Source: an uncultured Cryomorphaceae bacterium (GTDB lineage: Bacteria > Bacteroidota > Bacteroidia > Flavobacteriales > Schleiferiaceae). From it: a DNA stretch of 14,808 nucleotides. Numbering within the stretch: position 1 is the first letter of the stretch; each line of letters begins with the position of its first letter. Below are positions 1 through 7,535 of this stretch, in pieces. A program made the translations under genes and the position numbers. The notes beneath the pieces are model-generated. The model made no database searches and was not told the DNA's origin. It saw only the letters and a program-made list of their open reading frames with translations. The DNA is taken from the NCBI GenBank assembly GCA_913049755.1, contig CAJWXO010000021.1:1-14808 (forward strand), written 5' to 3'.

Positions 1-289
1 AACGGCAAACCAATACCTCTCGATCGCTAGGCCGTCCTTCACGCTTTAAAAAACCTCCTGGGACTCTGCCGGCACCAGCAAATTTCTCCTTGTATTCAAC
101 GGATAAAGGCAAGAAATCAACTCCTGGTCGAGCCTCTTTAGACGCTACTACCGTTGCCAGTAGCGCTGTGCCTCCACAAGTCAATAGGACAGAGCCATTT
201 GCTTGACGGGCCATTCTTCCCGTTTCTAATGTTATTACTCTTCCGTCTTTAAGAGTTATGCTTTGATGTATTGGTTCTGGTGCTTTCAT
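1..289 (-). CDS. pnp: Polyribonucleotide nucleotidyltransferase (PNPase), N-terminal part, cut by window edge
   Basis: Only the first 96 residues are visible; the gene continues beyond position 1. PNPase is the phosphorolytic 3'-5' exoribonuclease that degrades mRNA to nucleoside diphosphates as a ring-shaped trimer. The visible part matches the start of the first RNase PH domain: a short N-terminal strand, then [40 protein letters not shown], and [20 protein letters not shown] followed by [11 protein letters not shown], which is the strongly conserved RNA-binding and phosphate-side segment of the family. The ATG at 287-289 gives MKAPEPIHQ and is the only sensible start. The gene lies 111 bases downstream of rpsO in the same direction, the classical rpsO-pnp arrangement, with a perfect palindrome between them. 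It is probably transcribed at least partly by read-through from rpsO. Confidence 0.96.
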   Translation of the reverse strand, partial: MKAPEPIHQSITLKDGRVITLETGRMARQANGSVLLTCGGTALLATVVASKEARPGVDFLPLSVEYKEKFAGAGRVPGGFLKREGRPSDREVLVCR

Positions 290-341
290 TCTTTATGTTT
301 TTCGATACTTGTATTAACTAACGTCTGCTTTTATCAATGAG

Positions 342-371
342 AAAAGGCAATTCAATATTGAATTGCCTTTT
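342..371 (-). terminator. Perfect 30-base palindrome between rpsO and pnp (terminator or RNA-processing hairpin)
   Basis: Positions 342-356 (AAAAGGCAATTCAAT) are followed at once by their exact reverse complement at 357-371, so a 15-pair stem with essentially no loop (in RNA a few central pairs would open). It starts 29 bases after the rpsO stop and ends 52 bases before the pnp ATG. On the minus strand it ends GCCTTTTCTC, only a short and interrupted T run, so intrinsic termination is probably partial, letting pnp be transcribed by read-through. In E. coli the rpsO-pnp spacer has both a terminator and an RNase III-cut hairpin. The same double role here is inference. Confidence 0.7.
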
Positions 372-400
372 TAGATTCCTGTATTTGGAATCCTATATTT

Positions 401-670
401 TTATTTTCTGAGACCCAATTTTTCAACTATCGCCCGATAGCGTTCAATTTGATTCTTTTGAAGGTTGTTTAGAAGTCCTCTTCGTTTACCCACTAGACGG
501 ATTAATGAGCGCTCTGTATTGTGATCCTTTCGGTTCTTTTTGAGATGCTCTGTTAAGTGAGTTATTCGATAAGTGAATAGAGCTATTTGCCCTTCTGCTG
601 TTCCAGTGTCTTCTTTTGACTTACCGTGCTGCGCGAAAATGTCACGCTTTTTTTCTGAATTCAAATACAT
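401..670 (-). CDS. rpsO: 30S ribosomal protein S15
   Basis: A protein of 89 residues, exactly the usual S15 length. It binds the 16S rRNA central domain early in assembly of the small subunit and contributes to a bridge with the 50S subunit. Family marks are the helix with FAQHGKSKEDTGTAEGQIAL near residues 12-31, the segment ITHLTEHLKKNRKDHNTERS at 36-55, and LIRLVGKRRGLLNNLQKN at 56-73, which hold the conserved Asp-His and Arg-Arg rRNA-contact positions. The start ATG is at 668-670. It lies downstream of accD in the same direction, 69 bases apart, with a candidate promoter at the accD 3' end, and upstream of pnp. S15 often represses its own mRNA; a small hairpin in the leader is listed separately but I cannot show that it is the operator. 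Confidence 0.98.
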   Translation of the reverse strand: MYLNSEKKRDIFAQHGKSKEDTGTAEGQIALFTYRITHLTEHLKKNRKDHNTERSLIRLVGKRRGLLNNLQKNQIERYRAIVEKLGLRK

Positions 671-704
671 GCCTTAATCATTTAGATGTTTGTGCTGTAA
701 TAGC

Positions 705-717
705 TCCGACTATCGGA
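705..717 (-). other. Small hairpin in the rpsO leader
   Basis: TCCGA (705-709), CTA, TCGGA (713-717) form a perfect 5-pair, 3-base-loop stem in the 69-base spacer between accD and rpsO. There is no T run after it on the minus strand, so it is not an accD terminator. If the promoter at 724-731 is real, the rpsO transcript would begin at or just before this stem, so it could shield the 5' end from decay or form part of S15 feedback control. Function is inference. Confidence 0.35.
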
Positions 718-723
718 AGTTTG

Positions 724-753
724 CAAAATTACAAAAAAATCACTTGGCTTCAG
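724..753 (-). promoter_or_regulatory. Candidate Bacteroidota-type promoter for rpsO
   Basis: Read on the minus strand, 731-724 is TAATTTTG, an exact match to the Bacteroidota -7 consensus TAnnTTTG. The -33 position, 19 bases upstream at 753-751, is CTG rather than TTG. The upstream part lies in the last codons of accD. It would start rpsO (and pnp by read-through) separately from accD. The imperfect -33 keeps the confidence moderate. Confidence 0.42.
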
Positions 754-1615
754 CAGGTTTTGGAAGATTGCTTACACATCGCAGCCAATTTGATATTTTC
801 ATTTTAAGTTCTCTTCTCTTTACAATGAAATCAATAAAGCCATGTTCTTTGACAAATTCACTAGTTTGAAAGCCTTCTGGTAAGTCTTTACCTATGGTTT
901 CTTTAACGATTCTTGGGCCCGCAAAACCTATTAATGCCCCAGGCTCAGCGATATTTATGTCGCCTAGCATAGCATATGAGGCAGTCACTCCGCCAGTTGT
1001 TGGGTTTGTTAAAAGACTCACATAAGGAATTTTAGCTTCGTCTAAAAGAGCAAGTTTAGAAGAAGTTTTAGCCATTTGCATCAAAGAAAAAGCTGCTTCC
1101 ATCATTCTTGCACCACCACTTTTACTGATCATTATGAAAGGTATTTTATTTTTTAAGCTAAAATCAATAGCTCGAGATATTTTTTCACCAACCACAGATC
1201 CCATACTTCCTCCAATAAATTTGAAATTCATCGCTGCTATTGATACTGGCATTTGGTCTAAATTGCCGGTAGCAGTCGTAATGGCGTCCTTTAGCCCTGT
1301 TTTATCTTTTGCGGCCTTAAGACGGTCTTTATATTTTTTGGTATCTTCAAAGTTAAGTGGGTCAAGAGAGGTCATATTAGGGTCTAATTCTCTGTATTGA
1401 CCATCATCAAATAAGAATGAAAAATAATCAATGGCCTCAATGCCATTATGATGTCCACAGTTGCCGCAGACCCAAAAATTTCCTTGATATTCATCAATAG
1501 ATACTATTACTTTACACTTTGGGCAGCCATGCCACAATCCATCAGGTGTTTCCTTCTTTTCTTGCGTTGGGGTCGTAATCCCTTCTTTCTGACGTTGAAA
1601 CCAATCTGAAGACAT
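740..1615 (-). CDS. accD: Acetyl-CoA carboxylase carboxyltransferase subunit beta
   Basis: A protein of 291 residues, the normal length for AccD. With AccA it forms the carboxyltransferase that moves the carboxyl group from biotin carrier protein to acetyl-CoA, giving malonyl-CoA for fatty acid synthesis. The N-terminal zinc ribbon is complete: Cys31 and Cys34 (CPKC) and Cys50 and Cys53 (CGNC). The crotonase-like fold follows, with the segments [20 protein letters not shown] (about 131-150), [20 protein letters not shown] (about 163-182), [19 protein letters not shown] and [20 protein letters not shown], which form the CoA site and oxyanion hole. The ATG start lies 10 bases after the fbaB stop, so the two genes are very likely co-transcribed from the promoter in front of fbaB. 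AccA is not in the window. Confidence 0.98.
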   Translation of the reverse strand: MSSDWFQRQKEGITTPTQEKKETPDGLWHGCPKCKVIVSIDEYQGNFWVCGNCGHHNGIEAIDYFSFLFDDGQYRELDPNMTSLDPLNFEDTKKYKDRLKAAKDKTGLKDAITTATGNLDQMPVSIAAMNFKFIGGSMGSVVGEKISRAIDFSLKNKIPFIMISKSGGARMMEAAFSLMQMAKTSSKLALLDEAKIPYVSLLTNPTTGGVTASYAMLGDINIAEPGALIGFAGPRIVKETIGKDLPEGFQTSEFVKEHGFIDFIVKRRELKMKISNWLRCVSNLPKPAEAK

Positions 1616-1625
1616 AAAATTTTAT

Positions 1626-2684
1626 TTAGGCAATTGAGATATTCTTATTCAGGTAAACGTCCTGAACAGTATTTAATAAATCGACTCCTTCACTCCAAGG
1701 TCTTTGAAATGCTTTCCTGCCAAGAATTAAACCTTGTCCGCCGGCTCGCTTATTTATCACTGCTGTGATTACGGATTCTGATAGATCACTTGCTCCTTTA
1801 GATTCGCCTCCTGAGTTTATCAAACCAATTTTTCCCATGTAACAATTTGCAACCTGATATCTTGTTAGATCAATTGGATGGTCAGAGGATAATTTTGAGT
1901 AAACGTTCTGGTGAGTTTTCCCATGTTTTGTGGCATTGTATCCGCCATTATTTGTCGGTAATTTTTGTTTAATTATATCTGCTTGAATTGTTACACCAAG
2001 ATGATTTGCTTGTCCTGTTAAATCAGCAGAGGTATGATAATCTACTCCATCAACTTTGAATCCTGAATTTCTAGTATAACACCATAAAATAGTAGCCATT
2101 CCAAGTTCTCTAGCGCGTTCAAATGCCTCTGAAACTTCTAATAATTGTCGACGTGATTCTTGAGCGCCAAAGTAAACAGTTGCTCCAACTGCTACTGCAC
2201 CCATGTTCCATGCGTCTTCGACAGATCCATACATAGTTTGATCATATTGATTTGGATATGACAAAAATTCGTTGTGATTTAGTTTAACTACGAATGGTAT
2301 TTTATGGGCATATTTTCGAGATACATTTGCTAAGACCCCAAAAGTTGAGGCAACTGCATTACAACCAGAATCAATCGCTAATTTGACAATATTTTCTGGG
2401 TCAAAATATAGTGGATTCGGCGCAAAACTTGCTCCAGCTGAATGCTCAATACCTTGATCTATAGGCAGAATACTCATGTAACCAGTATTCGCAAGCCTAC
2501 CCGTACCATATAGTTGCTGCAAAGATCTAAGAGTTGGTATTCCACGATTTGTGCCTAAAAAATTATCATCAATAAAATTGCCTGACGGTAGATGAATTTG
2601 ATCTTTAGTTATTGCGGTAGATTTATGCTCTAGAAGATATTTTGCTTGTTCTCCAAGTAATTCTTGAATTTTATCTATGGCCAT
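1626..2684 (-). CDS. fbaB: Class I fructose-bisphosphate aldolase (FbaB/DhnA type)
   Basis: A protein of 352 residues that resembles E. coli FbaB over its whole length (the E. coli protein is about 350). It cleaves fructose 1,6-bisphosphate to dihydroxyacetone phosphate and glyceraldehyde 3-phosphate, or runs in reverse in gluconeogenesis, through a lysine Schiff base and without a metal. Family segments in order: [20 protein letters not shown] (about 58-77) with [19 protein letters not shown] after it, [19 protein letters not shown] (132-150), [31 protein letters not shown] (213-230), ADIIKQK (235-241), and [18 protein letters not shown] near 285-302. The lysine at 239 in ADIIKQK is the likely Schiff-base residue by position in the family. 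The C-terminus [13 protein letters not shown] also matches. A strong promoter lies 38 bases upstream, and accD follows after 10 bases. Confidence 0.97.
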   Translation of the reverse strand: MAIDKIQELLGEQAKYLLEHKSTAITKDQIHLPSGNFIDDNFLGTNRGIPTLRSLQQLYGTGRLANTGYMSILPIDQGIEHSAGASFAPNPLYFDPENIVKLAIDSGCNAVASTFGVLANVSRKYAHKIPFVVKLNHNEFLSYPNQYDQTMYGSVEDAWNMGAVAVGATVYFGAQESRRQLLEVSEAFERARELGMATILWCYTRNSGFKVDGVDYHTSADLTGQANHLGVTIQADIIKQKLPTNNGGYNATKHGKTHQNVYSKLSSDHPIDLTRYQVANCYMGKIGLINSGGESKGASDLSESVITAVINKRAGGQGLILGRKAFQRPWSEGVDLLNTVQDVYLNKNISIA

Positions 2685-2721
2685 GAGGTCTGGTTCTGAG
2701 TTTATTTTTTTATCTAAGTTG

Positions 2722-2749
2722 CAAACGTATTATTTTTCTTTCATATCAA
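2722..2749 (-). promoter_or_regulatory. Bacteroidota-type promoter for fbaB-accD
   Basis: On the minus strand, TTG at 2749-2747, then 17 bases, then TACGTTTG at 2729-2722. Both boxes match the Bacteroidota consensus TTG / TAnnTTTG exactly, and the spacing is at the low end of the accepted range. Transcription would begin near 2715, leaving a leader of about 30 bases before the fbaB ATG at 2684. This is the clearest promoter in the window. Confidence 0.7.
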
Positions 2750-2809
2750 TGCTTATTTCTGAGATTTAATTCATTATTACCCCCGTGAAATAGAAACTAT
2801 TTGAAACAA

Positions 2810-3451
2810 TTAAGATTTGTTTAGCATTGAGATTGTTTTTATTGGTGATTCAGATTTAAAAACAGCATTTCCTGCGACCAGTATATCTGCTCCTTGAGTT
2901 TTTAGTTCTAAAGCATTATCTAAATTGACACCACCGTCAATTTCTATCTTGGTCTTACTTTGACTGTTTGTAATCATCTCTTTTAAAATTTGGATTTTAT
3001 CAAAAGTTCTCGGAATGAATGATTGTCCTCCAAAGCCAGGATTCACGCTCATTAAGCAAACAACATCAATGTCATTTAGAATCTCACTTAAGCTTTCTAC
3101 AGGAGTATGCGGGTTTAGTGCAACGCCAGCAAGCATACCCAGTGAACGGATTTCTTGAATGGTTCTGTGCAGGTGTGTTGATGCTTCTATATGAACGGTT
3201 AAAATGTCAGCTCCTGCATTTTTAAATTCTTTAATATACCTTTCCGGTTGAGCAATCATTAAATGAACATCCAATGGCTTCTGCGCATATTTTTTAATTG
3301 CTTTTAAAACCGGTAATCCAAATGAAATATTTGGAACAAATACACCGTCCATTACATCTATGTGAAACCATGCAGCCTCGCTTGCATTAATCATTTCTAT
3401 GTCGCGTTGTAGGTTTGCAAAATCTGCAGCAAGAATTGATGGAGCTATCAT
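2810..3451 (-). CDS. rpe: Ribulose-phosphate 3-epimerase
   Basis: A protein of 213 residues from the ATG at 3449-3451. It interconverts ribulose 5-phosphate and xylulose 5-phosphate in the pentose phosphate pathway and is a metal-dependent TIM barrel. Visible motifs: IAPSILAADF at the N-terminus (barrel strand 1 with the conserved Ser), WFHIDVMDGVFVPNISFG (metal-binding His and Asp), DVHLMI (second His), LTVHIEA, SVNPGFGGQSFIP (phosphate loop) and EIDGGVNLDN with the second catalytic Asp, then ADILVAGNAVFK. A TTG at 3469 would add six residues (MKQNIL-), but a match to the -7 promoter box overlaps that codon, so the ATG is preferred. Its ATG lies 63 bases from the divergent methyltransferase start. 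It is 125 bases from fbaB, which has its own promoter. Confidence 0.96.
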   Translation of the reverse strand: MIAPSILAADFANLQRDIEMINASEAAWFHIDVMDGVFVPNISFGLPVLKAIKKYAQKPLDVHLMIAQPERYIKEFKNAGADILTVHIEASTHLHRTIQEIRSLGMLAGVALNPHTPVESLSEILNDIDVVCLMSVNPGFGGQSFIPRTFDKIQILKEMITNSQSKTKIEIDGGVNLDNALELKTQGADILVAGNAVFKSESPIKTISMLNKS

Positions 3452-3466
3452 AAGAATATTTTGCTT

Positions 3467-3474
3467 CAAATTTA
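3467..3474 (-). promoter_or_regulatory. Candidate -7 promoter box for rpe
   Basis: On the minus strand, 3474-3467 reads TAAATTTG, an exact TAnnTTTG match. It is about 16 bases from the preferred rpe ATG, so the leader would be very short. I do not find a TTG at a suitable distance upstream (nothing suitable at 17-23 bases), so this is only a half-match. It argues against the TTG start codon at 3469, which it overlaps. Confidence 0.35.
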
Positions 3475-3514
3475 AATATAATTGAACGAACTTTCCGGTA
3501 TTAATTCCAATCTC

Positions 3515-4237
3515 ATGTTTTCAAAAAGTCATTCAAAGATTATTTTCTCGTTGCATTCTAAAAAGATAAGATGGGAAAGAAAAATGTTCATTGTTGAAAA
3601 TCCAAAAGTTTTACGAGAATTCATTTCTGAGAATTTTGAGATTATGTTTTTGTTTACTATTCAGAATGGGTTTTTTGAGAATCATCCTAAGTCCATAATA
3701 CTTTCAAATGAGCAATTGAAAAAGCATTCATCTTTAGATAATCCCCAAGAGTGTATAGCTATAGTAAAAATGCAAAGTTTTAAACCTCATGCTAATTCAT
3801 GGTCGATGATCTTAGATAGAGTACAAGATCCTGGAAATACTGGAGCTTTAATTAGACTTGCTGATTGGTTTGGATTAGATTGGTTGGCTATACCTCCTGG
3901 AACAGTCGACCCATATAGTCCCAAAGTAGTTCAGGCTAGTATGGGCTCTTTAGCAAGGCTGCCATTGGTGTTTGAAAGTGATTCCAATCTTGATATTCTT
4001 GTGAGAAAGGAGAAGAGAATCATCGTTTTAGCAGATATGAAAGGAGAGTCACCAAAGGATGCTTTGGTATCAAGCAGAGGTTGTCTAATCCTAGGTAATG
4101 AGGGTAATGGCCCAAGTGATTTTTGGAAATCTCGATGTGATCATTTCGTTTCGATTCAAAGGTCTCCAAAAAGCAAAACGGAAAGCTTAAACGTCGCAAC
4201 TGCTGCCGCAATTCTCCTTTATGAAATAAGTACTTAA
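3515..4237 (+). CDS. TrmH/SpoU-family RNA 2'-O-methyltransferase
   Basis: A protein of 240 residues belonging to the SPOUT (knotted) class, which uses S-adenosylmethionine to methylate a ribose 2'-hydroxyl in rRNA or tRNA. The N-terminal part (MFSKSHSKIIFSLHSKKIRW...FIVEN) is the small substrate-binding domain seen in TrmH-like rRNA enzymes. The catalytic domain has all three family motifs: ILDRVQDPGNTGALIR (about 98-114, with the catalytic Asn and Arg), GCLILGNEGNGPSD (about 189-202) and KTESLNVATAAAILLYE (about 221-237), which form the knot and cofactor pocket. A TTG at 3482 would add 11 unlikely residues; the ATG at 3515 gives the family's usual N-terminus. The RNA target cannot be told from sequence alone. 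It is divergent from rpe and ends 9 bases from the end of porT, an arrangement I recall as common beside porT in Bacteroidota. Confidence 0.93.
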   Translation: MFSKSHSKIIFSLHSKKIRWERKMFIVENPKVLREFISENFEIMFLFTIQNGFFENHPKSIILSNEQLKKHSSLDNPQECIAIVKMQSFKPHANSWSMILDRVQDPGNTGALIRLADWFGLDWLAIPPGTVDPYSPKVVQASMGSLARLPLVFESDSNLDILVRKEKRIIVLADMKGESPKDALVSSRGCLILGNEGNGPSDFWKSRCDHFVSIQRSPKSKTESLNVATAAAILLYEIST

Positions 4238-4246
4238 TCAAGACTA

Positions 4247-4942
4247 TTACTCAAAAGTAAAAATCCAGGAGATAGCTCGAGTATTTAGAACAGGAAGAGC
4301 ATCTGCATAACCGGTGTTGTCATTAACTCTTAAATTGCCTCTTCCAAATGTTGCTCTTAACTGGGGTGATAGTTTAAAGTACTCAAAGTAAATATCAATT
4401 CCGACACCTATATCAATACCAAAGTCACTTTGCTGTAATTTGAAAATACGATCATCAACGACTTTAGCTTTTGATGACAAATCTAATGCCCCATAAAGAC
4501 CTCCTAATACATACCATCTATGATTATCAATCCGATTTGTTTTCCACTTTATTTCTAATGGGAATATTATTAGTGCTGATTCCATCCTGCGTTCAATCCA
4601 TTTTCTTTTTCCATCACTAGGGTCAACAGCATCAAAGAAAAGCTTTCGCTCGCCCGATGTAAAGGTGGGTATGAAACGTAAATCAAGGTTTTTGCTTAAA
4701 CGAATATTAGAGACTATTCCGACAGTATAGCCTAATTGCCGGCCAATCTTGACATTGTAAATATCTTGAGGCCATTGAATTTGAGTGCGATATGTGAAAC
4801 CTAAATTACTTGTTCCCAGAATAAAGCCGAAATGAAGCGGTTTTTGGTCATATCGTGGAAGATTAAGTGACCGATGCTGTCCAAATGCATCTATATCAAT
4901 GCTGGTAATAAATATTATAAGCAGAAGGAATCGCATTCTCAT
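4247..4942 (-). CDS. porT: PorT-family outer-membrane protein of the type IX secretion system
   Basis: A protein of 231 residues, matching the usual PorT/SprT length (about 230-245). It starts with a signal peptide (MRMRFLLLIIFITSIDIDAFGQ, probable cut after Gly21 or nearby), and then contains alternating, aromatic-rich strands typical of a small outer-membrane beta barrel, ending in IFTFE with an aromatic near the C-terminus. Recognisable stretches include HFGFILGTSNLGF, LGYTVGIVSNIRLSKNLDLR, FIPTFTSGERKLFF, and FPLEIKWKTNR with YVLGGLYGALDLSS. PorT is a component needed for secretion through T9SS, the Bacteroidota system that exports surface enzymes and gliding adhesins. It lies 13 bases after menG, the neighbour expected for porT in this phylum, and that context supports the name. 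Similarity alone could also fit a general outer-membrane beta-barrel family. Confidence 0.85.
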   Translation of the reverse strand: MRMRFLLLIIFITSIDIDAFGQHRSLNLPRYDQKPLHFGFILGTSNLGFTYRTQIQWPQDIYNVKIGRQLGYTVGIVSNIRLSKNLDLRFIPTFTSGERKLFFDAVDPSDGKRKWIERRMESALIIFPLEIKWKTNRIDNHRWYVLGGLYGALDLSSKAKVVDDRIFKLQQSDFGIDIGVGIDIYFEYFKLSPQLRATFGRGNLRVNDNTGYADALPVLNTRAISWIFTFE

Positions 4943-4955
4943 GTGTATTTAACGA

Positions 4956-5693
4956 TCAATTCTTTTTTGAAGTATAAGCAACGTAAAGTGTTGCGATTCC
5001 AAATGTCAACGTTTGGGACTTTATGTTCTCAAAATTGAATTCACTCAGTTTTGACATAAATTTTTCACCGTAGGGAAATGCATCAACAGAAGCGGGTAAA
5101 TATGAGTATGCGGAGGCATCTTTAGAAACCCACCTTCCCAAGGTTGGTAAAATGTATTTAAAATAAAAGAAATAAAGTTGCTTAAATGGGGTTTTTTCCG
5201 GTTTGGAAAATTCAAGAATAGCTATGCATCCCCCTGGTTTTATAACCCGATTCATTTCCGACAAACCTTTTTCTAAATCCTCGAAATTCCTCACACCAAA
5301 AGCTACAGTTACTGCATCAAAGGAGTTATCGTCAAAGGGTAAATTCTCTCCATCTCCGATAATTAGATTTATACTTGAATCTAATTTACGGCGTGATATT
5401 TTCTGTCTTCCCACTTCAATCATTCCCGAAGAAATATCAATGCCGGTAACTTGAGAATTTGGAATTCCTTTATTTATTGAAATTGCTAAATCTGCTGTTC
5501 CAGTAGCTACGTCAAGAATTGAAGTTGAGTCAGTTTTTTTTAAAAAATCAACAGTCTGCTTTCTCCAATTGATATCAATCCCAAGTGATAAAAACCGATT
5601 TAGGAAATCATATCGTCCAGAAATAGAGTCAAACATTTCTGCAACTTGTTCTTTTTTAGACCCCTCTGTATGGTATGGTTTTACAATTTTCAT
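4956..5693 (-). CDS. menG: Demethylmenaquinone methyltransferase
   Basis: A protein of 245 residues (UbiE/MenG family). It makes the last step of menaquinone synthesis, methylating demethylmenaquinone with S-adenosylmethionine; Bacteroidota use menaquinone, so MenG fits better than UbiE activity on ubiquinone precursors. Visible motifs: KKEQVAEMFDSISGRYDFLN near the start, SLGIDINWRK, the cofactor site ILDVATGTADLAIS, GIDISSGMIEVGRQKI, GDGENLPFDDNSFDAVTVAF then GVRNFEDLEKGL (family signature), MNRVIKPGGCIAILEFSKP, and a C-terminal YSYLPASVDAFPYGE. The ATG at 5691-5693 gives MKIVKPYH; a TTG at 5702 would add only three residues. It is 12 bases from trkH and 13 from porT. Confidence 0.95.
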   Translation of the reverse strand: MKIVKPYHTEGSKKEQVAEMFDSISGRYDFLNRFLSLGIDINWRKQTVDFLKKTDSTSILDVATGTADLAISINKGIPNSQVTGIDISSGMIEVGRQKISRRKLDSSINLIIGDGENLPFDDNSFDAVTVAFGVRNFEDLEKGLSEMNRVIKPGGCIAILEFSKPEKTPFKQLYFFYFKYILPTLGRWVSKDASAYSYLPASVDAFPYGEKFMSKLSEFNFENIKSQTLTFGIATLYVAYTSKKN

Positions 5694-5705
5694 TGGCAGC
5701 AAATA

Positions 5706-7535
5706 CTATCCAACTTGAACTTGTGCTTTTGGATATGTGTAATCATGGGATTCTTTTTTTCTTCTTGTTAAAGCAAAAGCCAAAGTTACAGTACCAATTC
5801 GACCAATTAGCATAGATATCATTAGAATTGTTTTGCCAGCCGAGCTTAATTCTGAAGTTATACCCATGGATAATCCAACTGTGCAGAATGCAGACACTTG
5901 TTCAAATACTATTTGAGTTAATCCTAGATGTCCATCAGTAATTGTCAATAAAAATATTCCTAATAAAATTCCACCTAAAGTGAAGAGAAAAACGCTCAGC
6001 GCAAGATTTAACATCTCAACAGGAATTGTATGCCTAAATAGCTCGACTCGTTTTCGTCCCCTAATTGTTGATATCGCATTCATTAATACCAAGGTAAATG
6101 TTGATGTCTTGATGCCTCCTGCTGTTGAACCTGATGCCCCGCCTATAAACATGAGAATCATTAATATTAGTAGGGTAGGGAGAGCTAGGTCTCCTATTTC
6201 CATTATGTTAAATCCTGCAGTCCTTCCAATGGTCACTTGAATAAAGGATAAGAATGACTGACTCCAAATTTTCAATCCATCGAGTATTTCTTTATTTTCC
6301 AATAATCCATAAAATAAAGACCCTATAAGAATCAAAAATATCGTCGAGTACAGAGAGATTTTCGAATTAACTTTTAAATGTTTCCATGGGTTTTTTCTTC
6401 GGACTAGAACCGCTCGATATGAGAATAAATCATGGATTGTTCCAAAGCCTAAACCACCCAAGACAATTGTTGCAGCCATTATTGACATAAAGGAAATATT
6501 TTGACTAATTAAAGGGTGCGCTAATCCTTCTGGAAATAATGTAAATCCAGCATTATTAAATGCTGATATTGCATGAAATATGCTAAAGAAAATTTTGTCT
6601 CCTATTTGCTCAAATTCATAATTCCCCCAAGAAAAAAATAATAAAACGGCCGCTGCAATTTCAAATATAACTGAGAATCTAAATATTTGTCGAATCAGAA
6701 GTGCTGATGATTCCAGCGAGTCAGAGCTATATTCCACCTGAATGAGACTCTTGTATCGAGTTCCGATCCGTGAGTTTGCTAAAAGTGCAAAAATGCTAGC
6801 AAATGCAATGAAATTTAAACCGCCTAACTGTATTAGAATCATTACCACAATTTTCCCTTTAAAGCTTAAAAAATCTGCAACATTGATAATATTCAACCCT
6901 GTAACACTAACTGCAGAAACACTTGTAAATGAAGCTTCATAAATGCTCATTGAAACCCCGCTTTTTGTCATTTCTGGCATTAATAAAAAAAGTGAACCAA
7001 GAGAAGTGATAATAAGAAAACTAGAAACTAAAAGAGCGGGTGGGCTTAATTTTAGATAAGGTAAAAGTCTACTAGCTTTTCCAGTTTCTAAAGCCACAAA
7101 AACTAAGAAATATCCTTGAATAAACAACATCATGAATTGGTCAAGTTGTTGTAAGCCGAGGAAAGTTCCCAGCGAGGATATTATTTCAATATTAAAAATA
7201 TTTATACATAAAATATTAATTATCATATAAACAATTAGCCCACTTTCCCATTTGGAATTTTTTATATATTCCAGAGGTGAAAATGAGTAAAAAAGCTCAA
7301 TCAAATACTTAATAATATAAAATCCAATAGTGGTTTTAAGTAAGTAGTTTACCTTTAGGCATTCGTCTTCTGATAAGGAAAATCCGTGACTATATGCTAG
7401 AGAGAAAATTGCAGTTAGAGACAGAGGAACGCTAACATAACGGAATAATTTTATAACAACATGTTTACTGCTATAAATTCTCAGGTTAACCCATTCACGG
7501 ATTATAAATAATATTTTGCGATTTGAATCATTCAC
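5706..7535 (-). CDS. trkH: TrkH/KtrB-family potassium uptake channel subunit
   Basis: A protein of 609 residues in the inner membrane, forming the K+-conducting subunit of a Trk/Ktr uptake system. All four pore-loop repeats with the key glycine are visible: SVSAVSVTGLN (about 205-215), ISAFNNAGFTLFPEG (323-337), TIGRTAGFN (435-443) and VSAFCTVGLSMG (547-558). The gate-region motif GGASGSTAGGIKTS is at 465-478. About 150 extra residues with several hydrophobic segments precede the core, longer than in canonical TrkH/KtrB, though such N-terminal extensions are known in this phylum. One oddity is QLGGLNF near 236-242, where a Gly is more usual than Asn. The start is a GTG at 7533-7535 directly against the aminotransferase stop; the next Met in frame is about residue 104. 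The regulatory TrkA/KtrA partner is not in the window. Confidence 0.94.
   Translation of the reverse strand: MNDSNRKILFIIREWVNLRIYSSKHVVIKLFRYVSVPLSLTAIFSLAYSHGFSLSEDECLKVNYLLKTTIGFYIIKYLIELFYSFSPLEYIKNSKWESGLIVYMIINILCINIFNIEIISSLGTFLGLQQLDQFMMLFIQGYFLVFVALETGKASRLLPYLKLSPPALLVSSFLIITSLGSLFLLMPEMTKSGVSMSIYEASFTSVSAVSVTGLNIINVADFLSFKGKIVVMILIQLGGLNFIAFASIFALLANSRIGTRYKSLIQVEYSSDSLESSALLIRQIFRFSVIFEIAAAVLLFFSWGNYEFEQIGDKIFFSIFHAISAFNNAGFTLFPEGLAHPLISQNISFMSIMAATIVLGGLGFGTIHDLFSYRAVLVRRKNPWKHLKVNSKISLYSTIFLILIGSLFYGLLENKEILDGLKIWSQSFLSFIQVTIGRTAGFNIMEIGDLALPTLLILMILMFIGGASGSTAGGIKTSTFTLVLMNAISTIRGRKRVELFRHTIPVEMLNLALSVFLFTLGGILLGIFLLTITDGHLGLTQIVFEQVSAFCTVGLSMGITSELSSAGKTILMISMLIGRIGTVTLAFALTRRKKESHDYTYPKAQVQVG

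Noticed and set aside
616..807. Plus-strand open frame of 63 codons across rpsO/accD ends
   Set aside because: It is antisense to two certain genes and has no family features.
2788..2802. AAATAG-AAA-CTATTT hairpin just after rpe as a terminator
   Set aside because: The stem has one G-C pair in six and no T run follows it on the minus strand, so it cannot be supported as a terminator.
3477..3484. TATAATTG as promoter box for the TrmH-like gene
   Set aside because: It has one mismatch to TAnnTTTG and the nearest TTG upstream is only 13 bases away.
4020..4241. Minus-strand open frame of 73 codons inside the methyltransferase gene
   Set aside because: It is a shadow of the catalytic domain of the TrmH-like gene, which has all three family motifs.
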